64,000 bases of DNA. Source: Pseudoscleropodium purum (Eukaryota; Streptophyta; Bryopsida; Hypnales; Brachytheciaceae). The stretch spans positions 3,040,501 to 3,104,500 of the forward strand of contig OZ017802.1 of NCBI GenBank assembly GCA_963969395.1. Reading direction: 5' to 3'. Made by a program: the position numbers and the translations under genes. Position 1 is the stretch's first letter, and every line of letters begins with the position of its first letter. Below are positions 22,750-34,418 of the stretch, one piece after another. The notes under the pieces are model-generated. The model was not told where the DNA came from. It was given only the letters and a program-made list of their open reading frames with translations, and did no database searches.

Positions 22750-25092
22750 ATGCTCGTGACAGCCACCATGTAAAGTAAAAACAGAGCACTAGGTTGATGA
22801 GGTACCGGTATTCTAAGGGTTTCTTTTTGTTTCTTTTTCTGTTTCTTTTTTGTTTCTTTTTTGAAACAAATGAAATGGTATTCTAGTTTTCTTACCAACA
22901 AACAAGTACTCCAGTTCAGCATCAGGAGTTATTTGCTAAGCGGCTGACTTCAAATGCGAATAATGGTAGTTCGTCAGTAGCACGTGAGTTATGTGATCTC
23001 TTATGAATCCTGGAACTGCAATGAGGCAACCACTTTTTGCTCTCAGTGGTAAGGTACACTGGTTTTTGTTCACGTTTTCCATGCATTCCAAGTGTTTTTG
23101 AGCTTTGTTTATTTATGTTTTTGTGTCAGTTGATGGCTCTTGGTGGTCCGGAATGGAAGGTGTTTTGAATGTTCTGACAGTGGGCTGGCGACTGGTTTTG
23201 GTTTTGGTTTTTTTTTGACACAAAATGAAATGGAATTTCATTTGTAATTTCATTGCAATTAGTGTGCCCCGTGCTGTTGCCACGGTCAAAACAAAAGAAT
23301 TTTTTTATAAAAATTTCTCAATTTTTTTAATTCATAAAAACTTCAAAATTCAATAACTTTCACACCCTAGGTTGGAATGCCACGAAACTTAGTCCATGCA
23401 CCCTTCCTCATTGAGGGCTTTCCAATGATACCAAACACACAAATGGGAGATGCACGAATGTTCCACAAATGTTCCACAAATGTTGACATGAATGTTGGCA
23501 CAAATGTTGGCATGAATGTTGGCACGAATGTGGCCAGGAGATCTCAATGTAACAAACAAACAAACCATCTAATTTCATAGGAGCATTTCAAATTTTACAA
23601 CTACATGTTATTTGCAATTTCATTGCAAAAAAGGAGTACAAGGTGAGTTAGTCACTTTTTTTTAGAGCAACTCATTCTAACTTCAAAAAGTCATAATTAT
23701 AATTCTTAAAAAGGATTGAAAATATATGAATGAAGGTAGGTGAGATGTGGCTTCATGTTTCATTTTTCATTGAATGTGTTAACCTTCTAAAGATCTAGAA
23801 ATAGTATTATCCCTTTGATGGTATTGGTTATTGTAGTTTGATTATTGATACTTTTCCAAAAAAGGCCAAATGTATAACATTCTTAATTGGACTAAACCAT
23901 TCTTCCTTAGAGATTGGAATAATCTTCTTTGGATCCCTTGATGAAATCACTTTAATATGCTAAGTCATTGGATGGTTGGGAAGTTGCCATGTTGGAGTCT
24001 TTTATTTCTTTTGGGGGGCAGTAAACCCCCCCCCCAACACTAATTAAATTATATGGAAGGCTTACTTAGCAACCAAGGGGTACCTGGATAGATACCTTAC
24101 ATTTCCACAATATTCGTTTGAACTAGTTTACTCTTCAAAATAGACTCAACAAAACAATCATTTTATTTTGCCAAACTGACTCCATCTAGATTCTTGCTAG
24201 GAGTATAAATGCTTGAATATGAGAACTTAAGATCAATTTTAAACAACTCCATTTTTAGTACTTCAAGTATTCATAGTTTATCCAAAAAATACATGCAAAG
24301 AGAATCTATAAATCCTTTTAGACTTCCAACAAGATCCAATAATTTTAATAGTTTTAAAAATGGATACAAAGCTCTCAAGTGCTTATTCAAATGATTTAAC
24401 CCTTAACAAAAAAGGATTCAATGGATGACTTTCCAAATCACTATAGAAATGGATAATGCACCTATTGGTCCAAAAACCAAATCACTTCTGAATGAGTACC
24501 TTGGTCATAGACCAAATCCTTCCAAGGTTAAGGTGTAGTTACCTTAAAACATATTGAGACACACCCTTTTCTATTTGATCACTATAGAATGAAAAACATA
24601 AGTACTAGAAAGTTGTACAAATATACAAGAAACTTAACTAAATGAAGAAGCAACGATATTGTCCTCCACAATGGAATAATTCAAAACACATGAACCCAAA
24701 TGTTGATTCCGGATACATGATTCCAATTACTATTTCAAAACCCACTGCCATAATGCAAAAAAATGAAAACTATGGTTTTATGCTTTGACCACATAAGGTA
24801 GAAGCACCCATTCCCAATCCTCAATCCAAAATTAATCTTGAAAACATGAAGATAAAAGTAAGTCCAAAATGTAATATGAATGTGAAAAATGATTTGGGGT
24901 GCATCACAAATTTGTAGGATATTCATACATACTCAAAAAAATCATCAATTTTTTTTTGAGAAATCATGATTTTCAATTCCTCTTAAAATGTTGGAACCCC
25001 AGGTTATTGTGTCCAATGGAGGCTAGGATAAAGAATGGATATTTTAACTCAAGGTCTATCGATCGATCTAAGGAATTGACTGAAGATTATTG
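22750..25092. other. ENOD93 3' region, then intergenic repeat DNA
   Basis: To about 23200 the sequence is low-copy and T-rich and probably holds the 3' untranslated region. A plant-repeat-like stretch follows (23220-23400). Then comes a minisatellite at 23459-23535 built from 'gttggcacgaatgttggcat'-type units. A terminal motif TA-AGGTAGAAGCACCC occurs at about 24796. No gene was recognised between 23540 and 25092. The minisatellite frame encoding Asn-Val-Gly repeats is an artefact of the repeat. Confidence 0.5.
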
Positions 25093-27721
25093 TTAATATG
25101 ACCGAAGAGCAGGATCATCCAGTGTTTGCTTACCAAAAAATCCTTGGTCTTCAACATTGTAGCACTTATGTTCTGCATGGAACCACGCATGGAAATCACT
25201 CAGGGTGTTGATGCCAGGCGACAAAATCATCAAGCTTTCTAGTGACTTCCTCTCCTTAACTCTTCGAGCCTGCACATTCCAAACAGAGAGGAATAAAGTT
25301 CAGTATCATCTTCCATCACGCACATCCCTGCAGTCTTAAAAATTGAAGCGTGAGGAGATTGCAAGAAGGAAAAATTTGAGCGTCATAATGCTATACCCCA
25401 CCCCACCCCAGAAAGTCCTTCATGTCTGTCACAAACAACATACTAGAGTAGTGTCGACGGCTCACCCTTTTCGCTTTAGGTTGGTAGTAACTACACACAT
25501 AGTTGGCTAAGTTTCAATGAACTCAAGACGTGAGAGAATTGTAAAAAAGGACGAGAATGTCAGAATCAGAGTATCGAGGAAACCCTAATTCGTCTTTGAA
25601 TGTGCCAAGCGTTTGTAGTTCCTTTCAAGAAGATTACATAATAATCCCGTTTATTTTATGGTTCAAAGTAATATCAAAATAGCATGCCATAAAGTAAATG
25701 ATTTTCTTGATACGTTGCTTAACTTCAGACCACATCAAGAAGCTATTTAGTGAATAGTCACTCAAACAACAAGTGGTCAACATGAGATTCAGAGCTCAGT
25801 AAATGGTGCTCATCAAAAGGTACACTAATACATGTTCATACTGCATCATAAGCCTACGAAATAATGCATCATACACCAGATAAAATAAATGGTGTACTGA
25901 GGCTTGAAGATGTACTAATTCATATTTTAATTTATATTTTGCAGAAGAAATTATCATCGTAAATCAACGTCCTGAATTGCAGTATCTGAGTGCAACACTG
26001 ACCTCAATGGTAGACGTATCAATGCCGTCATCAGACACACTATGGTATTGCAGAATGAACCCTTGGCTTCGTGAGCCAGTAGTAAAACACACCACTGGTC
26101 GATTATTTGCTTGTGGTTGTATCGAAGTGCCCGCTCCTTGTAACCCAAACACCCACTCAAAAATAGCACGAGACCTCGGCATGTGGAAATCCGATGTCAC
26201 CACCGCCATCCTCCTCCACCTTCGCGGAATCGCGTGTTGCGTCAGTGCGAAGAATCCGTTTCCTTATTTCAGAAAACAAACAACAAAATGTCCAGAAGTC
26301 ACGTTTTAATACGAAACTGAAAGTTAGGGCTAGGCTATAAGGTAAAACAGCCCATCATGGTCAAATGACCCATGATGGACACCTAAGAGATGACCCATGA
26401 TGGTTATTTTCAGTTTATGAAAGTTTGGGCCACCATCAATGTTTCACCTGACACTATTGGAGTGATTAGTGACCCCATTAGGAACATGTAGCTTTTTCAG
26501 TGTAAATCATTGCAAAAAATGACTTTTTCAAGGCCCTCCAAGTTAGAAAATATTTTGACTGTTTTAGGTGAACTGAAGGTGAGCACTATGGATACAGGTT
26601 TTGTTGGTTGTGGAGTAGTCTACAGACTGTTTTGGGCTGATCACTTCAAAAAATCATAGAAAATTTATACTTTGTCAAAAAATTATAATTTCAATAGTTG
26701 TTGTTATTTCTTACACTTGTCTGGATGTGGGGAAATTTTTTTAAAAATTCAGCCATGTCATGAGTGCAAACTCGAAATTCTGACCATGATGGGTTGTTTT
26801 ACCTTAGGGCTCAAACATTGTTTCTACAATGTTTGCAAGGTTCTAATTAGGCTTTGACATGGTGCTCCACGTAGGGACTAACTGGACGTTCCAAAGATTA
26901 GCGTTGGAGAATCTGACGGCTCAAGTCAAATTCCAGAATTCAAGCTATTTTTAATGCAAATAAATTAGATTTAGGCTCTTTACAATTACAAAAACGGTCT
27001 GCTAGTCATTTTCCCAGCGTGATATGGCCTTGCAATTCGAAGACCTCAAGCTAAATCTCAGAATTCAAGAAATTTTCGATGCAATCAAATCAGATGTAGG
27101 CTTTTGAAATTCACGAAATGGTCTGCAAGTTAGTTTCTCAGAATGTCCTGCCATCACAATATGAGGGAGAATGAGATTCGTACCGATTGTATCGTATGAG
27201 CCCCACTCTTTGAGCAGGACAGACACAGGAACGCCTTTCCTGATGAGATACTCTGCACATGAGGAGCTTTCGTGGATGACAAAGCCTTCCGGGGTGAGCA
27301 CAGGCCGTCGATACGGAGTGCCGTTCCCTAAGCAGACAATACGACATCCAGGTCCATTCAGTTTCTGAAGCTGCAGCGCTTTGTCAAGTCTTCTCTCCAC
27401 CCAAAAGGGCAACCCTCCTCCTGGCAATTGACCACCTGCCAGTACAAGAATGGCCTCCAGGGGCTCGCTCTTCACTTCTTCTTCTCCTTCACCGCCTGTT
27501 CTTGTGACGACGATTCGGCGTCGCCCGGACGCATCTCCGTTCGTCGAAATTTGTGAGCCTTCCAATGCTCTTAGAGACCAATTCTTCCTATTTCCCACGA
27601 GATTCTGTATCACTGGTTTGCACCGTTTGGCCGTAAGATTGTTTCGACGAGGCCACAGCTGCTGCTGCACTCCAGTGACAAAGGGCCCCTTCAGAAGCCA
27701 GCACGGCATCTTGCCTATCAT
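25093..27721 (-). CDS. DUF218 (YdcF/SanA/ElyC-like) domain protein
   Basis: Three exons on the minus strand: 27721-27184, 26262-26003 and 25269-25093, all GT-AG, giving 324 residues. The first ~75 residues (MIGKMPCWLLKGPF on, basic, few acidic) look like an organelle transit peptide. The domain begins at LEAILVLAGGQLPGGGLP. Conserved steps are GPGCRIVCLGNGTP, a short SSCAEYLIRKGVP, KEWGSYDTIGNGFFAL across junction 1, and VVTSDFHMPRSRAIFEWVF. Junction 2 joins STIE to ARRVKERKSLESL. The C-terminus FHAWFHAEHKCYNVED is typical of plant homologues. Bacterial relatives act at the envelope, but the plant substrate is unknown. Intron 1 (921 bp) contains an inverted-repeat transposon at 26338-26806. 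The reading frame itself is intact. Confidence 0.85.
26338..26806. mobile_element. 469-bp inverted-repeat element in DUF218 intron 1
   Basis: The left end TAAGGTAAAACAGCCCATCA (26338 on) and the right end (26781-26806) match as inverted repeats over 26 bp with one mismatch. The subterminal motif 'gacccatgatgg' is repeated near the left end. If the outer TA is the target duplication, the element starts AGGTAAAAC, in line with the other TA-AGGT elements in the window. It has no coding capacity. Confidence 0.8.
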
Positions 27722-27727
27722 CTCATA

Positions 27728-28340
27728 AACATTTCTATTCTTGAGTAGAAACCTCTAAAGTCACCACAAGCAGACACAAACCACTTCCAACTCGAACTCC
27801 CCTAATTCGACTTTCTTCCAGAAAACCGACGAACTGATTTCTACTTTTGTGTAGAAACCTCTAAAGCCACCACAATTTAAGTGAACCACACAATCAGACA
27901 CAACCAATTGTCACCCTAATTCGAACCAACCACATCAAACCCTAATTCGAATTCGTTCCAGAAAAAATGCAGTGCTACTGAATATGATCAATTGACTATC
28001 AACTAACGGACTGATTTCTACTCTAGTGTAGAAACCTCTCATGCCACCACACTGAACGTAAATACCGCAACCAGACAACCAATTGTAGACCTCTTTCGAA
28101 CCATCCAAATCAAACCCTAATTCGAATTTCTTCCAGAAAAAATGCAGAGCAATTAAATGTTGAAATTATTACTATCAACAGACGGACTGATTTCTACTCT
28201 TGCATAGAAACCTATAAAGCGATTAAGATACACCGCACTTCAATTGATTACCGCAACCAGACACAACCAATTCTAACCCTAATTCGAATCATTGCAGTAG
28301 AAAACAATCCCTGATTCAAATTCCTTTCAGAAAAAATAAA
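27728..28340. repeat. Four-unit tandem repeat upstream of the DUF218 gene
   Basis: Units start at about 27732, 27838, 28015 and 28191 (spacings 106, 177 and 176). Each begins with a small palindrome of the form TTTCTAC-n-GTAGAAACCTC. It then runs through 'gccaccac', 'accgcaaccagacacaacc', 'ccctaattcgaa' and 'ttccagaaaaaatgcag'. The first unit is shortened and reaches the start codon region. The array therefore forms the 5' leader or core promoter of the gene on the minus strand. Confidence 0.8.
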
Positions 28341-28702
28341 AATGCGGAGCTTCTGGTACAATATTTGATCTTTGACCACAAGAATCCTGCAGTAGAAAAT
28401 TGAGAGAATTCTTACAATGCTTGGCAAATGCATTCGCCGTGGGACAAGTAAAACCTGAAATTCTGCAGTCCGAAAACGTTCCTTCCGGCGTTAGAGTTAC
28501 TGCTAGAGTTTGAATAGTGCAAGACCTACAGTACTCAACGAATTGGATGAATTTGCAATTTGGATGAATTTATTGTGGATATATGTATCTTGTCTGAAAA
28601 AATTTTAAATGTGTTTTTCTATAGATCCAAGAATATTTGAGATGAATCATTCTAACTTTGAAACATAGTTTCTTAAAAATTTTACAAATTGCTTTATGAC
28701 AA
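28341..28702. other. Distal upstream region of the DUF218 gene
   Basis: Low-copy sequence to about 28560 probably contains promoter DNA for the minus-strand gene. I could not identify a TATA box. AT-rich DNA follows up to the next transposon. Confidence 0.35.
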
Positions 28703-29586
28703 TTAATCCCTAGAGGACCAAGGAGCCTAATTTTTGAGAACTTGGGGAGCTTTTATTGAATTCATGATTTAGAATTTTTGTATGAATTTTTTCCAGATGA
28801 ATACTACACATCATAATCTATATGTGAAGCTTTATTTCATGTCATTCCAGTAAATATTGCAAAAGTTAGAAGTTTTTTTTTAATTTCAATGTCAAACTAG
28901 GCATCAAAAAATATATTCTAAAAAAGTATTAATTATTTTTTTGGAATGGTATACCTAATCAAAAAAATTGAACCATTGAATTTGGAATAACGAAGTAAAA
29001 ATTATCAAGAGTTTTATTTTATGGGCAATGAAGGTAGAAAAAACATATAAAGTCATCTTTTGCTTTCAATTTTGAAAATTTTTAAATATAAAAAAATGAT
29101 ATTCATTGTTTAATATAACATTTTTACCATTCGTATTAAACATTTTAAATTTCGTATAAAAGTTATTGGCAGATTAGTTTTTTCTTTCATTCAGTACTAC
29201 CTTCTATTTTACAATTTTTTAAGAGGTGAATATGAAAGTATTTTTGTTTTAAAAAAAAAAATTTAACCTATTTGTCAATATATTGACTAAAATGCACAAA
29301 TTATAGCCGACATACATGTTTTTTTCTAAAAATATCAAATACAAGACTTCACCTTTTAGAAGGGCTAGAAAAGCCTACATTTTGAAGTTTAGGCACATTG
29401 AACTTGCAATTGGTGGGGATATTCATTCTAAAAATTTGGAACAATGTATTCGAACAAGTTAACCAAGGAATCATATGTTTAGATTTGTTAAAAAATACAT
29501 ATTAATGACGATTTCGACCTTGCTTTGGAGACAAGTATTTTGAAGTAGTTTTTGGCCTCTAAACATATTGGTCCTTTAGGGGTTAA
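28703..29586. mobile_element. 876-bp foldback element with TTAA target duplication
   Basis: TTAA occurs at 28703-28706 and 29583-29586. The ends TCCCTAGAGGACCAAGGAG and CCCCTAAAGGACCAATATG (the latter read inverted) match the element at 13847-14506. Much of the interior is A/T-rich and carries no coding sequence. It is inferred to be the same non-autonomous piggyBac-like family. Confidence 0.8.
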
Positions 29587-31535
29587 TGATGAATTCATGA
29601 TGCTCTTTCAATCAATTATGTTGATATATTTGAGTTATATAGTTCCATGTAATAAGATAGATTTGTTCAATCTACAATTTTAGCTCTAATGAAATTGTTT
29701 TTAGAAAATATTTCACCAATTTTAGCTCTAAGGGATTGGTGAAATATTTCCAAAAAATTGAAATTTGTACTTTAGAAGTAAAAGTTGATCATTTTATTAC
29801 ATTTGCAATCTCTAATAATCAAGGACTAAACTATAGTACATACTAAATTGTCCAATCAAATTTTGAATTTAAATCTAAATTGTACATTATATTATTCATC
29901 ATGATTGCTATTTATTCTTCTATTGAAAATTTAATATAAGTATTAGAATTTATTTATTTTAGCTGTAACTAATATGACTAATAGAAATCACATTTACTTC
30001 ACTTAGTAACCAAAGTTCTAAAAAAATTCAGATTTGATAGGATTCTCATTGGTTCCTCATTTCATTTTCGTTAGATATAGTAAATTCCACATTAATGGCA
30101 CTTCTAATTCTATGATCCCCCCTATTTAAAGTCATAGAAGATGCAAAAGCAATGAAGGTGGTGTACAACCATTTTCACACTTGTCAAATGTCTATCATCA
30201 CATTTGTATGTACAACCAAGTCTCTCATAATGAAAATCCCTTACTTGCATAAATAATTGTAGTTCTTTATTTGCATACTCCTTATATACCTATACATAAA
30301 AACTGCTGCAATTACCACCTATGATGCTATCCATGTCAGACTATAAAAAGGATGAACTACCAATCAAACACAATTACTGTACAACATGGGCATTTTGAAA
30401 TAATTGACCTTTGGCACATGAGCTTCTTTATGTGCATAAATTATTGCTAAAAACTACTCGCCACCGTTCCCACATACGTTCCCCATCGATCTCATGCGTT
30501 CCCATGCAGTAAGAAAAGTTTGACTGTACACAAGTGAAACATTGTAGGAGTTTGGCAAATGTCACAAGTTGTGACGACATACTGAGTTTTGAATTAGGTA
30601 TGTCCAATGGAGCTTCGTGAGAAAATAGTGGATGTGATATAAGACAAGGTTTAGAGCTCAAAAGGAATTGTAAAGCAAGCCAACTAAATATTAGAGATAT
30701 TCGTTAAGTACTGTACAGCAAGTTAAGTACAGTACAGCACGAGGGTATGAGATTCAAAACTATAAACCAAATTCTCGACCAAACTGTTCTCGGAGCCTGC
30801 AATTGAAGGAAAACTTCACATGAAACTCATTGAGTACTTACCGGATATCTATAAAATATTACATTCAAAAAGCAGAAACAGAATAGAAGAGTGAGAAAGT
30901 TGAACACGGTGACGAAGTTGCTCATCTCCATGTCATTTCAGAAATGTTCGCATTGTGAGAATGCATTGTGTCTCGTCAAGATTGACAAGATCGTTAGAAT
31001 GCATCCAACGCTACCGGTCTCTGTGTTGAGAGTTTCCAACAAGCTCTGGCTAACTGGCTTACGAGTCCCCAAACTTGGCTCATAGGGACTTCAATGCATG
31101 AAAATTCACTAATACGATCTTCAGCAGAGCAGTACCTCCCGCACCATGACCACTGGAAAAGTGCAATGTAGCTTCAAAAGCGTGCTATCACTGGCAATGG
31201 GTTCACATTGCATCGTGTCTGCAAGGGTACTCATTTTACATTAAGGAGAAGACCTAGAGAGCTGATTACTTGGAAATAACACCTCTTAGTGAGGAGGTCG
31301 AGTAAGATCTATTCCTCTGCAACAGGAGAAGAAAAAGGTAAACTGATTAGTACCGTATGAGAGATTCCTGAAACTAAACAGTAAATGAGCAGTGATTCTA
31401 GTAGAAATTAATGGAAGAGCACTTGCTGCATGGAACGAAGTTGTATAAGTCGATGGAACTTGTTAGTATTAATCCTCATTTCAGTTCGAGGAAGTTAGGA
31501 TTCCAGAAACGAATCCAAAGAAAGAGAATCGCTGC
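29587..31535. other. Intergenic DNA and 3' region of the MOS4/BCAS2 gene
   Basis: 29587-30200 is AT-rich. A hairpin, 'atatttcaccaat' inverted as 'attggtgaaatat', lies at about 29707-29750. From about 30420 the base composition becomes gene-like, which fits the 3' untranslated and downstream region of the minus-strand gene ending at 31536. Short frames at 30428-30661 and 30891-31085 show no family resemblance. Confidence 0.45.
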
Positions 31536-33538
31536 TCACTTGCTTTCAGCTTCCGCACGAAGTTTGATGACCTCGAGCTCCAGTTTCAGGCAAGCTTCTT
31601 CTATGTCCAAGTTCTTCTGACTTATTTCTTTCCACTGGGAGCCCAATAAGTTCAGCTCAACCGCCGCAGCTTGCTGTAATGTACAATCAAAGCAACCTCG
31701 TATCAAATGACATTTCACATCTAGTTCACACCGCATCGTATACAATATCAGATTCTTTACTATAGAAGAAAAACAAGTGTGCTAAGGGGAGGTGTTCGAG
31801 AATGATAGTGTATATCAGAAAATACGTCACACCAAACTGAAACAAGTCGAATCTACTTTGCATCTTAGAAATGTTATGTTATAGTTCAAGGTATACAGGT
31901 TAATATAGAAGCAATTCGGAAAGAATAATGACCTGATTAAGCTTGCGCTCACGATTCAATAGATCAATCTCACGCTGATATTCATGTGCGGTTTCTCTTA
32001 GCCTGGTGCCAATCATATCACATTTCATGAGAAAATAAGGCGATCCACAAAATAGTAAGCAGAAACTCACAGCTATTCGAAACTGAAAACATAAAACCAT
32101 CCATGGCGAACATCTACAAAACAGGTACCCCGACAAAAAGACCGTTTCGGATTTCCATCATGTCAGCAAAATCAAGCATTCTATCAGCAATCCATACAGA
32201 TCAGAAAGGAGGGCAACCTGGCCTGGAAAGCTTCAAGATGTTGATTGTGAACCTTCCATGTATTAGTACCATACTTCAGCATTAGTTCTAGGTTCTCAAG
32301 TCTGCATAACAAGAAGTGAACTAAATAATGAGAACAGGAGACAATGCCATTGGACAAAAAAAAAAGGCTGACGATCTCCACCACTTAGACTGACTTTTCT
32401 TAAAAACTGCGGTGTTTTACTCCGTTTCTAAATGTGCTAAGCTCCTGAATAAAACTGTAACAACAAGGTTTCTGTGGAGATTAAAATTTAAGAGATATAT
32501 ATTGTGACTAAACCCCCACAAGAAAGAATGGCTCACACCACAGCACAAGAATAATTGTAACGGACAACCAGGAGGCAGCCCATTTCCAATAGTTAACAAT
32601 CAGGGGGACATAAGAATGAACAAATAAAAAGAAGGCGAAATAAAAAGGCGGTGAACCTCAAAGTTTGGTGTTGAAGTTGTGATTTCGCATTTTGAACGGC
32701 GTTTTTCCAGGCGCCTACATCATTGCGCCTATTCAGTGGCGGGGCCTCCAATCCGTACCGTGAAAGGTCCAACAATACCGGAGCTTTTCCAGCTCTCACG
32801 CGATCAAACTCTTTTGCAAGCATTGGGTGGTCCTGATAAAATGGAACAACATTCTTAATCAAAGCGCGCAAATACCGAGTGATGGATAGAACGGGCACTC
32901 CAGCTGACAAGAAGGTGGTCTGAAATGCAAAAGATTCACAACAAATTGAAAATGCACCATATGCCTATATTTGTGAAGAGTCTTTCTCAAAAATGGTCCC
33001 GCGATAACATGGTCTCTTCACAGACTGATAACTTCCAATGCCCTCTACCAAGTCGGAGTGTTCCAAGCATACAGGTGAGTCCAATTCAAACCATATGAAT
33101 CCCAAACCCTAAAACCCTAATGCAGATTCTTACTTGTCCCAAATTGAAGTACTGAATGGCATTAGGGTCGACGACCATCATGAACAAAACCGTGTTTCAA
33201 TTCAAGACCTATTCTCGTGAAACCGATTCTCGAAATTCAAGACCTATTCTCGAAATGCACAACAAGTGGAAAACAATAAGCCTCCGTACCTGAGGATTAA
33301 TGGTAGGCACGGCAGGAAGCTCCGCAAGAAAGTCGGCAGGCTTTTTCGCGCTCACTCGCATCTCCTCCGCGATCATCTTGTCCACTTCCGCCTTCACTTT
33401 CGGGTCCGCATAGTCGTGATCGATGTAAGGGAGCGCATCCACGCTCTCATCCAAAGTCCCACCACCACGCCACTTGGCTTGCTCAATTTCCTTCGCCCTT
33501 GGTGCGGCCTCTATCATCAAAACATCCGGAGTCCCCAT
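31536..33538 (-). CDS. MOS4: Pre-mRNA-splicing factor SPF27/BCAS2 homologue (MOS4)
   Basis: Five exons on the minus strand: 33538-33290, 32832-32657, 32301-32218, 32002-31933 and 31673-31536, giving 238 residues with every junction in frame. The order of conserved blocks matches BCAS2/SPF27: ALPYIDHDYADPKVKAEVDK, FLAELPAVPTINPQ, DHPMLAKEFDRVRAGKAP, NDVGAWKNAVQNAKSQLQHQ, LENLELMLKYGTNTW, then a coiled-coil half with DLLNRERKLNQQ and SQWKEISQKNLDIEEAC. The Arabidopsis protein has about 250 residues, so this is full length. In plants MOS4 is a core subunit of the Prp19/NineTeen (MOS4-associated) complex, working in spliceosome activation in the nucleus and genetically in immune signalling. Introns are 215-457 bp; intron 1 contains telo-box-like repeats at about 33107. 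The gene looks functional. Confidence 0.95.
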
Positions 33539-34146
33539 AGCTCACGCTTATTCTCAAGCTTCTCCGCAAACCCTAGAGGACAATCCTAGGCCATGAGTCC
33601 TCAGAGATGGAAGAAAAGAACACTGGATACGGAAAGGAGTTGCTACTGTGTCTCACTTGCACTCTCCCTTGACCGCATTGTATAACATTCGATGGCCACG
33701 AGGGGGTGCGCCTGAAGACGGAGGCTTGCAAAAACACAAGAGAGTGAGCGTGCGAGAGAGAGATGGCTAAACTGTGAAGAAATATTGGACTCCTAAACCC
33801 TGTCTACATTCGTCGACTTTCATCCACGTTCATCCACGTTCATCCACGTTCATCCGATGGTGGACTCAGAATAGGGATGACCGGATGACTGAGGAACTAA
33901 CGGCAGGTAGGGACACCTAAGGTCCATTTTTTCTTTGGCAAAGAGTTTCGATTACTATGAGATTGGTGAAATTTATATACTTTGAGGTTGGAAAATGATA
34001 GGTGGTTTCAATGCACAAAAACACATCGTTTGGATACAAAAGTTTTGAAGGCTCAAAGATTTTTTGGTAGATGAGTTATTCCAAAATTGTTTCTTCAAGA
34101 ATAGGTACATATTGATTTAGAATGTGTACACTATGTGAGCATTTGA
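33539..34146. other. Promoter region of the MOS4 gene and flanking repeat DNA
   Basis: 33539-33800 is low-copy and probably holds the leader and promoter of the minus-strand gene. At 33819-33853 a 10-bp unit (TTCATCCACG) is repeated about four times. From about 33940 a degenerate copy of repeat B follows ('gattggtgaaatttatatac', 'tttcaatgca'). Confidence 0.5.
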
Positions 34147-34418
34147 TTAACCCCTAAATGACCAATGCGCCATATTCAACCGATGTTAAACAAACTTTGA
34201 TATTAAATAACATGTTAAGAAAATATTACTTTGAATATTTTCTATTTCAGATGAATACCCATGAAGTTATTATAAGCATTCCAATCTGATTTTGAAAAAA
34301 TTTCACTATAATTTTTCTATTGAAGATTTTGTACAAGGTTGTTTACTTCAAATCTTGACTTTTAGTGTTAGAAGTTTTTGGAGTTGAGCTTCAAATATAT
34401 TGGACCTAGAGGGGTGGG
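34147..34418. mobile_element. Degenerate TTAA-family element
   Basis: The left end TTAA-CCCCTAAATGACCAATG agrees with the family ends at 13851 and 28707. A decayed inverted end 'tattggacctagagggg' lies near 34398-34415, but the right TTAA is gone. The inner part shares 'cagatgaata' and neighbouring sequence with 28790-28860. Confidence 0.5.

Noticed and set aside
23377..23580. Open frame with Asn-Val-Gly repeats
   Set aside because: It reflects a short minisatellite; no start context or conserved flank.
25964..26209. Separate 81-residue gene starting MAVVTSDFHMP
   Set aside because: It is exon 2 of the DUF218 gene read through its donor; the last 10 or so residues are intronic.
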